NCBI GenBank assembly: GCA_027943335.1 | Contig: BSBK01002159.1 | Span: 1,473,501 to 1,537,500, forward strand | DNA: 64,000 nucleotides | Origin: Chamaecyparis obtusa | Taxonomy: Eukaryota > Streptophyta > Pinopsida > Cupressales > Cupressaceae | Direction: 5' to 3' | Shown here: piece by piece, positions 1 through 9,130 of the stretch | Layout: each line of letters opens with the position of its first letter | Position numbering within the stretch: the stretch's first letter is position 1 | The notes under the pieces: generated by a model | Seen by the model: only the letters and a program-made list of their open reading frames with translations | What the model was told of the DNA's origin: nothing | Database searches by the model: none | Program-made: the position numbers and the translations under genes

Positions 1-1
1 G

Positions 2-1249
2 TCCCAGTTCCCTTGGGACATGCCACCAGGGGAACAACGCAAACTGGTTCTGAAAAGCCGAACCTTTCAACTTATCAATGGACTTCTCTATAAAATGGGG
101 ACGGATCAAGTACTCTGACGGTGTGTGATGGAGGAAGAGATCCCGGGTATCCTAAAGGAGGCTCACGAAGGACCGGCAGGAGGCCATATGGGGCCAGACA
201 CAACGGCCAGAAAAGTACTGCTAGCCGGACTATGGTGGCCGACGCTACACAGTGACACCAGAGAATGGGTTGGCAGTTGTGATACGTGCCAAAGGGCCGG
301 GAAACCATTAAAATGAGATTTTATGCCATTGAACCCTTCGGCTGCGCAGGAGTTATTTGAACGTTGGGGGCTTGATTTTGTGGGGCCCTTAAAAGTTAGC
401 AAACCTCGGCAGTGCACATACATTGTGGTAGCCACGGAGTACTTGACGAAGTGGGTCGAAGCACGGGCCCTACCAGACAACACCGCTGTAAGTACAGCCA
501 GGTTCATTTATGAACAAATTATCACAAGGTACGGGATCCCACTTCAAATAACGAGTGATAGAGGAGGCCATTTTGTAAATCATGTGGTGAGACTCCTTAC
601 GACGGAGTTCAAAATTTTTCACTCCTTGTCTAGTCCGTATTACCCGAGGGCCAATGGTCAAGCGGAGGCGACCAACAAGATTCTAGTCTCCATCATCTAT
701 AAGTCGTGCAGGGTAGAAAAGGAAGATTGGGAGGAGAAACTTTCGTCGGTGTTATGGGCATACCGCACCACTTACAAGGTGACGACAGGCCAGACACCAT
801 TCCAATTGATGTACGGACAGGAGGCAGTAGTGCCGATGGAGTTCATGGTGTTGAGCCTCCGAATTGCTATCGATAATAAACTTGGCGATATAGAGAGCCT
901 GAGGGAGCGCCTCTATGCGCTAAACAAGCTCGATGAACGAAGGTTGATGGCACAATGGGTGACAAACGTGGTCCAGCAACGAAGGAAACACTAGCACGAC
1001 CAGCACATCCGCCGAACGAGGTTCACTCCGGGGCAGTTAGTATTGAAATATAATGGCCGAAAATAGATCAAGCCCAGCAAGTTCAAGGTTAAGTGGTTAG
1101 GCCCCTACAAGGTCCGAGAGGTCACAGCGAATGGATCTGTCAAACTCTGGACCCTCGACGGAAAGGAAATTCTGGAGGCTGTCAATGGCTCAAAACTCAA
1201 AGTATATCATCAATGGCCAGAGGCGCACAGGCAGGAGCCTGGCAATTAG
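2..1249 (+). pseudogene. Ty3/gypsy pol, integrase end (partial, decayed)
   Basis: One reading frame runs from the window edge to a TAG at 1247-1249, broken by stops at 116, 314, 992 and 1064 but with no frameshift. Seen in order: the segment leading into integrase (LINGLLY, GTDQVL), an HH-CC zinc finger (HEGPAGGHMG then CDTCQRAG), the catalytic core (WGLDFVGPL for the first Asp, TSDRGGHFVN for the second, NGQAEATNKI for the Glu), FQLMYGQEAV, and a C-terminal GPY-type segment (KWLGPYKVRE) ending NGSKLKVYH. These are hallmarks of plant Ty3/gypsy integrase, which inserts retrotransposon cDNA into chromosomes. RT and RNase H should lie left of the window. The stops are only TGA and TAG. The element continues to the LTR at 5250. 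Confidence 0.93.
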
Positions 1250-1364
1250 AAAAAAATAAAATAAAATAAAAATAAAAATTGAAACGAAGCAATAAAGGCC
1301 GTACGACAATACGGCAACTTGGGAGCGAAGGCAAGCAAGCACATAAAAAAACACCAGACGAAGA
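1250..1364. other. A-rich spacer after pol
   Basis: Directly after the pol stop there is an A-rich run with AAAATA-type units, then a GTACGACAATACGGCAAC stretch. GTACGGCAA-like words recur at about 1300, 1674, 1727, 1765 and 2600. No coding sequence is seen. Confidence 0.5.
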
Positions 1365-1625
1365 CATAACATATTGAGCGAAGACATAATGAATGAAGAC
1401 ATATTGAGCGAAGACATAATGAACGAAGACATATTGAGCGAAGACATAATGAACGAAGACATATTGAGCGAAGACATAATGAACGAAGACATATTAAGTG
1501 AAGACATAGTGAACGAAGAAATATTCAGCAAAGATATGGTGAACGAAGACATAAGGTGCGAAGACATAAAGTATTAAACGCAGACATAAAGTATGGGCGA
1601 AGACATAAAATATCGAACGGAGGTA
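1365..1625 (+). repeat. 15/30-bp tandem repeat in retroelement 3' region
   Basis: The unit GAAGACATA plus six variable bases alternates to give a 30-bp repeat (GAAGACATATTGAGC, then GAAGACATAATGAAC). About four near-perfect 30-bp copies are followed by degenerate ones. One plus frame reads as repeated SEDIMNEDIL and the opposite strand is also open, but this follows from the periodicity and is not good evidence of a protein. It lies between gypsy pol and the extra ORF of the same element. Confidence 0.9.
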
Positions 1626-2705
1626 TGTATGGGCGATTTTAAAAAGTGAAGGCACAAATCAAGCAACAGTGTTCGTACGACAATGTTGAAAAGGAAAAGC
1701 CGAAGACATAATTATGAACTGTATGGTCGTACGGCAACTGGGAGAGACAAAGGAAGCTTAGGTACCGTACGGTTAGGGCATATAATATATCGGGCTTTGA
1801 ATTGTCAATGAAAGTTATTTATTTGTTCTTGATTCGGGTTCTTAAGTTCTACCAAAGAATGTATTTTATGTGTTAGTGTTCGGTTTTGGAACAGTTCCAA
1901 GAATCGTTACTTGGTTCACATTGATGGTGATAGTCGACATTAAAAGGTTCAGTTCGGGATTCATATCGAGTTTTGAATCGATTCTTTCTAAAGACTGTTA
2001 TTTCAGTCCCTGTTTGAGAGGATTATGTTCGTGTTAAGAACCGTGACAATTCTATTGTAACAGTCCCGAGTGAATGGTATCGGATTTTGTTAAGAGGATT
2101 GAACCAGTCAAGAATTCGGATTTTGCTAGAACAATCCCGATTTGGGGACGTGAATGTGCACTGTTTTTATCGCCTCGGAGACAGAAGTTTATGTAGCTGA
2201 GTCACTTATAATTGGGGAACTAAAGGATATGATCATTCCTCAAAAGAGAGTACTCTTGATTGTAAGTCGTGGGTTGGCGACTTGATACCGAAGTCGGTAT
2301 AGTTATTATCGGGTGATGAGTATAACCACAGGCCGTTAATAGAAGCCGAGGAAGACTCGTAGGGTATGCCGAACAATGAAGAGAGAGAAAGGAGGTGATA
2401 GTCCCGTGCGGAGATAGTCTCGTGCGGTGGTGATAAGTTCCGTGTGGTGGTGATCGGGTTATGTAGCAGCGACAACCAATTTGGATACCTTACACACAGT
2501 TCATGATACCTTCCACAGAATGGCAGAAGTGTAACGCACTTATTAATTCGTCCACCATATAGAAGTAAGTCAGCAGCATTGTAATTGTGTTATAATATTC
2601 CGTACGGTACGGCAAGAAAGAGAAGACAAGGAGGAAAGTGATAATCAAATCCGTACAATAGTTGAGAAACGGTTATATAACCAGCAAGAAACCGAAATCA
2701 TTAAA
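1626..2705. other. Non-coding spacer between pol and extra ORF
   Basis: About 1.1 kb with no supported gene. It contains scattered CGTACGGCAA-like words and pairs of similar short phrases (for example GTCCCGTGCGG / GTCTCGTGCGG near 2402). Short ORFs on both strands here show no recognisable domains. Confidence 0.5.
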
Positions 2706-4898
2706 ATGCAATCCGCAGGCAAGAGGAATTGGAAGAAGAAATTGGAAGAGGATTCCAGTAGCATGAACAGACATACACCAAAGGTTGCAGGCAGTGGCAC
2801 TGGGAAGAAGCTGCAAGTTTACAAGCATCAAATGGCACCTGCAAGGTCTGAGAAAGAGGCAGTTACACCACAGAATATTTCCTTTGAGGGTTTGAACGGC
2901 TTGGACTGCCGTAGATGGTGGCAGGAGAATGATAATGATCCCAACACTTGCATTTACAAGGATAATTTGGCACGGGCTCAGGTGCACTGGGTGATTCAAA
3001 TGCCCATATTTTGCATTCGGGATTTCGAAGGCGCACTGCAGGCACTGATTGAAGCCTTTGATGGTTTCTCGAAGACCAGCACCATACCATATTTGGGGCA
3101 TTCAATGACGGTCTCATTTACAGCAGTAGAGTTCCGTAGAGTCTTCGGGTTACCAGATAAGGGACTACCAGTGGATTTGAAATCCAAGAAGATGGCCACG
3201 GAAACCAAAGATTTTTATATCAGGCTGGTTTGCAGGGAGGACCTCACACCCGAAGAGGAGTCTCTCTGAAAGGCGTCTTATCACCGGGGGATAAAGAAAA
3301 CATTCATTCAGGAAGGGCACTGGAGCGCACTTATGGATGTGGTAAAGAATAGGCTTACGAGGGCCAGCCATGCTTCAGATATTTCATTTCAACAGGTGGC
3401 GTTGATAAATTTTCTTCTAGGGGGTAGGCAGTATGACTGGGCGACGGTGCTAGCAGAGCGGATGTACGCATTCATGACTTTGCAGCACCGAACATTCTAC
3501 ATGCCACATTATGCCATTGCCCTGTTCTTGGATGCTGCAGAGCGTCAGATTCCAGCAGAGATTTTAGCATCCGAGCTCGAGCCGGGACTCTTGGTGCCAG
3601 GTGAACCCCCGATCATGCGGTGGCGTCACTTAGATACACCCGGAGGCCAGAAGATAGGTTCGGGGAAACGTAGCAGGCCGGAGGTAGAAGCAAGTGGGGA
3701 TACAAATAGTGGTCGGGAGGCGACCTCCGAAGAGGCCAGCAGTGAGGACGATGAGGAGGACGTGCGGGTAGTGTCAACACCCCCGCTGTTATTTCCGCGT
3801 TCCATACCCTCCAGTGGGACCACACTTGCTTTTGTACCCATTTCCACGGCCATTCCAGCATTTGGCCACATCCGGATTCCAATGCAGTTATCCGTACCTA
3901 TGGCCACGCCTGTAGCTGATATGACAACATTACCGGTTGCCACGTCTACAGTAGAGACGGTAGCAGCTCAAACAGTCGGCGATCAGCCAGTAGAGGTTCC
4001 CACAGTAGCCGCTTCCCTAGAGAGAGCTGCCAGTCTGGAGGCATTACCAGAATTGGAGACAGGGTTGGAGATAGGAGAGAGCGAGGGTCTCCCTATGGGT
4101 AGAGATTTGGTGGAGATGATGGAGCAGTTTGCTGAGCAGGGCAGGACGGAGTCGGGTCAAGTACAGCCAGAGCCGGAGGCGACTAGTGGGGACTCCGTGT
4201 TGATTGAGTCTGACCACAGTGGAGATGAGGGAGTGCCCAGGGAGGAAGAGTTGGTGACTCCGAGTGAGCCATCTGTGTTAGATCAGGCAGGAGCATTTTT
4301 GGCACAGAAGTTTGTCACACTGGTAGCACGGGGACCTACTATTATGTCTCCCTTCCGAAACGACTTCCAGCCAGTAGATAATGGGAGTGCAGAGCCGAAG
4401 ACCTCCAGGAGGCCAGCACGGAAGGGGAAACCGGTGGAAGTTCTGATGCAGGAAGATCTAGCAGTCTACATGAACAATTTGGAGAAGGTGATTGGTAGTG
4501 GTCGGCAATTGGTGCAGACCATCCTCACGGCACGAGATGGAGCCGCTTGAGAGAGGGCTCGGGAGGCCGCAGAGAGAGCTCGGGAGGAGATGGCCACCGA
4601 GCTAGTAGCAGAGCGTCGTGCTTGGGAGGAGGAGCGTCGTGCATGTCAGGAGGAGCGGGCACAATTGTTGGCAGAGCGGGAGGCAGCCAATGCTGCCAAG
4701 ACTGTGACATAGGCAGAGTGTCAGGAGGCTAAGGCCGAATGTCAGGAGGCGGTTTCGATGTTGAAGGAGGTAGTGGAAGTGAAATCACAGCTCCAGGCGA
4801 ACCTATCTATCCATACGCAGCAGGTCTACCAACTGAGGCAGCGAGCTATGTTGAGGGTGTCCCAACCGTCGATTCCAGGGATGCCCCCTTCTACTTAG
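2706..4898 (+). pseudogene. Extra ORF of gypsy element, PMD-like N-part and coiled-coil tail
   Basis: A single frame of about 731 codons, interrupted by TGA at 3267, TGA at 4548 and TAG at 4710, and ending TAG at 4896-4898. It is not gag, protease, RT or integrase. Codons 1-185 are globular-looking and include SMTVSFTAVEFRRVFGLPDK. Codons 210-290 look helical (QVALINFLL, YDWATVLAERMYAF, MPHYAIALFLDAAE). The middle is rich in Ser, Thr, Pro and Glu, as in a disordered linker. The last 130 codons are a Glu/Arg/Ala-rich coiled coil (ERAREAAERAREE, EEERRACQEERAQ). It sits between pol and the 3' LTR, where plant LTR elements may carry an additional or env-like ORF; I see no membrane segment or signal peptide. 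The family is not recognised with certainty. A relation to the plant mobile domain or to 'putative plant transposon protein' domains is inference from motif spacing. Confidence 0.8.
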
Positions 4899-4951
4899 CT
4901 ATGTTTTTTTTTGTGTCTTCTTTGTACTAGGCATTATCTCCGTTTTGTTGT

Positions 4952-4970
4952 AAGTCGTCGGAGACGACTT
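4952..4970. other. Perfect hairpin just before polypurine tract
   Basis: AAGTCGTC, loop GGA, then GACGACTT: an 8-bp perfect stem followed by G, six T and the G-run of the polypurine tract. Its role is unknown. Confidence 0.75.
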
Positions 4971-4977
4971 GTTTTTT

Positions 4978-4988
4978 GGGGGGGATGA
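4978..4988 (+). promoter_or_regulatory. Polypurine tract of gypsy element
   Basis: GGGGGGGATGA lies immediately before the TGTTGTCGG start of the 3' LTR. This is the expected position of the plus-strand primer for reverse transcription. Confidence 0.75.
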
Positions 4989-5250
4989 TGTTGTCGGCAT
5001 AAATGTTATACGGTTGTAGTAAAGTTATGTTATGTTAATCTCGATAGTTAGTAACCGAGACCATTACGACGCGACGATTGGTTGTGACCCTTCGAGGATT
5101 ATATGTATACACTTGTTCCTATGTTGTGGACACGATTGATATGTAGAAGTTCTTATGTTTATGAATGAAATAGCCTATTGTCTTCTATGTTGCGTACTTG
5201 AATATCTGCTTGTGTTTACGTATCTGTCTGTTACCCCACGAGGGTAAACA
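4989..5250 (+). repeat. 3' LTR of gypsy element
   Basis: Begins TGTTGTCGG right after the polypurine tract and ends in GTTACCCCACGAGGGTAAACA-like sequence (TG...CA). Its start and end closely resemble the solo LTR at 6391-6687 (TGTTGTCGG ... TTTACCCTACAGGGCAAATA), which supports both boundaries. The 5' LTR is outside the window, so the target duplication cannot be checked. Confidence 0.8.
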
Positions 5251-5592
5251 TATACAGGCTGCATGACTTCTTTGGCAGCCACTGTTATTTCCCTAACTAC
5301 TGTGTTTGGAATTTGAGACTGAATTTCTTGTGAGAGGCTCATTGGGTGTTGGTCTGCATCTGTACAATAATAAAGGTGCCTTCTTCATTATTTTTAATAC
5401 TTTGGAATGATGCAAGTGATGAATTTGTTTATTTCATGAGCTCTTAGATTAAATTAAATTGTTGTTGTTTTAATTTCATGAGTCTGGAAAATTATTAAAA
5501 CCATATATGATTGGGAATATAAAAGAAATTGCAAATCAAATTGAGAAAAGAATTAGTTCTCAGTGGAGAGCCAGTTGGGTTTTTTACAATTG
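5251..5592. other. No gene seen
   Basis: Flanking DNA after the LTR. The first 150 bases are less AT-rich, with an AATAATAAAG polyadenylation-like word at about 5368, but no convincing frame. Confidence 0.4.
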
Positions 5593-6033
5593 TGTGCCCT
5601 AGTCTAAAGATGACAGAGGCTTCAGAAGACAACTAGAAATGGGATCGAGAAACTCAGCACAACTATCTCCCAAAATCTAGGTCATTGTAGTAGGACAAGG
5701 GCATTGGGCACCCTAGTCCAAGGCTTTTCATACATTTGAAATATGTTCCAACTTGTCATATTTGCTCTACTAATCTGTATTTGTCTCATAGTCAAATCTG
5801 CACTTGCACATAGGAAACAAAGAAAAGGGTTGTGATGTATAGGGGCTTTCCTAAGTCAAACCCCATGCAAGTGTTCCAACATCCACAACAACAATGATGA
5901 TAAAAGAGAGCTGAACTCCACAAACAATAAAGCTAAGTATATAATAAATGTTGAAATGACAAGATTACCGTAAGAATAAAACCCTCTCAAGGAGCTCCAC
6001 ATAAAGGTGGTGATGCAATGCTCTTTTGGAAAA
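5593..6033. repeat. Tandem duplication, copy 1 (empty site)
   Basis: Matches 6139-6825 over its whole length, for example TGCCCTAG..TGAAGATGA, GAAACTCAGCACAACTATCT and CCCTCTCAAGGAGCT. The stretch TTGTGATGTATAGGGGC near 5832 is the unoccupied equivalent of the solo-LTR insertion site in copy 2. No coding function is recognised. Confidence 0.88.
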
Positions 6034-6138
6034 CCTACAAATGTTAGGGCAATAACATGATAATCATAAATGAGAAGCATGAATCCATACTTGAGAGTAG
6101 AATTCTTGTAGCCTAATGCTTGTGTTGGACAAGCTACT

Positions 6139-6825
6139 GGGTGCCCTAGCCTGAAGATGATGGACGCTTCAGAAGACGACCGAAAATGGGATCAAGAAAC
6201 TCAGCACAACTATCTCCCAAAATCTAGCTCACTATAGCAAGAGAAAGGCATTGGGCATCCTAGTCCGAGGCATTTCATACATTTCAAGTCTCTTGCAACC
6301 TCTCACTATTTGTTCTACTCCTCTGTATTTGTCTCGTAGTCAAATATGCACCTGCACAAAGGAAATGGGGAAAAAGGCTTGTGTTGTATATGTTGTCGGT
6401 AAACCATGTTGTTAATGTGTCGTTAATGCTAGTTGGTGTAACCGAGGGGTAGGTAGTTGGAATGGTTGCAACGATTCGCCTCGCACCCCTCAAGCTCTTA
6501 TATGTCGTGTATTTCCTTCAAATGTGTTGTTATGGATGTAGACACTGTTGCATAGTACAAGTTTGGCATGCATTGTAAAGCATTGAATGAAGTAATATAA
6601 AAGCATTGTGAGTTCTCTAGTACATAGTTCTTTCTTACAGTTATTGTTCTCGTATGCATTAAACTCATTTACCCTACAGGGCAAATAGTATAGGGGTGAT
6701 GATGAAAAGAGAGCTTATCTGCACAAAGACCAAGGCTACATAAATGATAAATGTTGAAATGACAAGACTACCTTAGGTATGAAACCCTCTCAAGGAGCTT
6801 CACATAAAGGTGGTCATGCAGTGCT
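6139..6825. repeat. Tandem duplication, copy 2 (LTR-interrupted)
   Basis: Second copy of the roughly 440-bp unit, extended by the 297-bp solo LTR at 6391-6687 plus the 5-bp duplication. Homology with copy 1 resumes right after the LTR (TAGGGG, AAAGAGAGCT, AAATGTTGAAATGACAAGA). Confidence 0.88.
6391..6687 (+). mobile_element. Solo LTR (gypsy-type) with GTATA target duplication
   Basis: Begins TGTTGTCGG and ends GGGCAAATA, like the 3' LTR at 4989-5250. It is flanked by GTATA at 6386-6390 and GTATA at 6688-6692. Copy 1 of the host duplication has a single GTATA at the matching place, so insertion by a retroviral-type integrase and later loss of the interior are directly visible. The terminal CA appears decayed to TA. 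Confidence 0.9.
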
Positions 6826-7951
6826 CTTTTGTGATGCAACTCTATTTTCTAGCAAGATTTCATGGACTCTCAATCATAAGTGCCTCAGTAAAGAGTAAAT
6901 GCACAACAATAATGCAGTGTCGGATAAGTACTCCGACTCCAATGAGACTGAAGTAATTGAGAATGTATAGGACTGTGTACCAAACAAGCAAGACAAAGAA
7001 TAATAATTGAAACTGAAGTTCATCCAGCTACAAAGCATACATACATGCACCATATGAAGCAGAAACTAAAGAGAAATCCACAACATCAAATCACAACAGC
7101 ACGAGTATGCCAATCTTCATATTGACCAGAAAAGTTGAAGTGAATGATATTTTTATCCACCCAGAACCAGAAAAAATTTGTCTAGTTGACCTCCATAAAG
7201 ATGAAAAAGGTATGCACCCTAATCATTCCTATGAAAGCAGTTTAAAAGTTTGAGGAGACATTTATAGCAGGGATTCGATTTATGCTATGTCCTTTCAACA
7301 AATTTTTCAACTTTGAAAGTACTGTAAGCATGGGGAAAAGATAAAGATACCATTTGTAGCGAAGGAAACATATCCTTATGCTCAAATACAGAATTGGCTA
7401 GGCCCAAGGAACTAGAATTCAGGTATTCAAGACATTCCCATGATTCATCTTGGCAGATAATGCATCATTCTATTGTCATACTTATCAACAATATCAATCA
7501 ACAATACATATCTATTGCCTAAATCTTTGATAAGCATGTAGCAGGAAAACTAAGGATCATGGCAGCAGATGAGTTCAGTCAGACCAATTTTCTTTGTTTG
7601 TCTTTAAGGCATGATCTAACTAATGAGAATGCATAGACAGGCATAATGCAAGAAGTTTTGAAGTTGGAGACTAAAACTATGCCAATCCTCTCCATCCTAA
7701 TCCAATCTTGGGAGATTGAGATTGCAATATTGCACTTCATCATGCACCAGATCCCTATTCAAACGAAGAAATCGTGGAGCATAAACCAAGAAAGAACAAT
7801 TGAGGTTGCAAGAGAGTGAGGAGAAACAGATCATCTAAGGATCTAATGCAAGAAAAGTTATCTTTTTGGAATTACAATAGAAAAGACTAGCACTTTGAAC
7901 AGCACTGTCAAATCAGATTAAGGAATCCAAATAATGAACCAAGTCACATGA
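6826..7951. other. No gene recognised
   Basis: AT-rich DNA without a supported frame. It may include unrecognisable 5' pol sequence of the decayed gypsy element that becomes readable from about 7950. Confidence 0.4.
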
Positions 7952-9130
7952 ATGTTTAAGTTTCTGATGGATTCAATATCATTGTCCCTAATAGTTATCA
8001 CACCATGCACCTGGACATTTCAGCCACTCACTGTAACCATGGGAAAGCATAAAGTGTGCAGTGAATTCCATATTGATAAAGATATGGTTATGTGTGTTCA
8101 ATGGTTGCATTCCATTAATAGCCTTCTACAGATTCAACATATTTGGTGCTCCATAATATGTTCCCAGGATTATTATCAAACAAAAGATTCCCACTGGCCA
8201 TAGAGCTAGAAATTGGTTGCAAGCAAGTCTCTATCAATCATAATTTCTTAAAGACTGATTTGAGAAAAAGACACCATAAGATTTGTCTTTGTAGGGAGAA
8301 TATGCATAAGACAGCTTTCAAATGCCTCTTGAGTCACATTGAGTCATTGATGATGTTAGCCATTTTGACTGCTACTCCAGCTAACTTCCAATTCAAGGAG
8401 AACCTGATATTCAATGGTCAATTGAGACAATTTGTGTTGATAAATCTTTATGACACTATGTTTGGTCAAAAGGCATAGCAGTATCACACAGAGTACCTGA
8501 GTCTTCTTATTTGATTTCTAAGGCAGTAGGCTCACTTGTAGAAGAATTGAAATATGTGTTTGAATACACAAATGTAGCATGTGTGTTATGTTCTTATTGT
8601 TCAAAGCATGCAAGTAAAGTGGAAGAGAATTCAAAATGTTCTAGGACAGCCTTCCGCTCCTCCACTAACTCTATTGAGAAGATCCTTGAGCTTATGCAAG
8701 CATGATAGAAGGTCTCTTGAAGAGCTTTCAAATAGAGCAATGCCCTTGAGCAACATTAATAAGAAGAGAGTTCATGCATGGATGGATAGAATAGAAGAAG
8801 CTATCAATAAGCTTATGGGTAATCAATGCACACATCATCTTTTCCATTTCAGATTTCATGCATCCATGTATGGTAGATGCTACAAGATATGAACTAAAAG
8901 AAAGTCGAAACCTCAAGAAGTATGAGAGTTTAGTCCTATTAGAGTTGGCGAGACAGGCAACAACCGCAAGGTTCGGAGATGCAGATACAAACCTTCGAGG
9001 AGCAATTGAAAGTTGAGGAACACAGACAACATCACATTTTTGCATTCTTGGCTAAAGCTATTCAAGGGCCAAAGGTTGTGACAATTTATGTTTCAGAATG
9101 AAAACCATAAGCTACCCAAAGCAGCTAAAA
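7952..9130 (+). pseudogene. Decayed Ty3/gypsy reverse transcriptase-RNase H
   Basis: Readable in pieces across frames. At 8143-8478 the segment FLKTDLRKRHHKI...MHKTAF...ATPANFQF...LRQFVLINLYDT follows the gypsy RT pattern (KIDLRSGYHQI, HKTAFRT, NAPATFQ, LRKFVLVFFDDI), with the catalytic double Asp lost. After it, 8511-8705 matches the stretch where HLKIVFEIL..KESKC is expected. 8590-8830 (LLRRSLSLCKHDRRSLEELS, INKKRVHAWMDRIEEAINKL) matches the RT-RNase H connection, and about 9080-9150 (ISYPKQLK) may be RNase H. Many frameshifts and stops make it non-functional. It is far more decayed than the element at 1-5250. Confidence 0.72.

Noticed and set aside
1190..1567. 125-codon minus-strand open frame with Met/Ser repeats
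   Set aside because: It is the complement of the GAAGACATA tandem array; openness follows from the repeat period.
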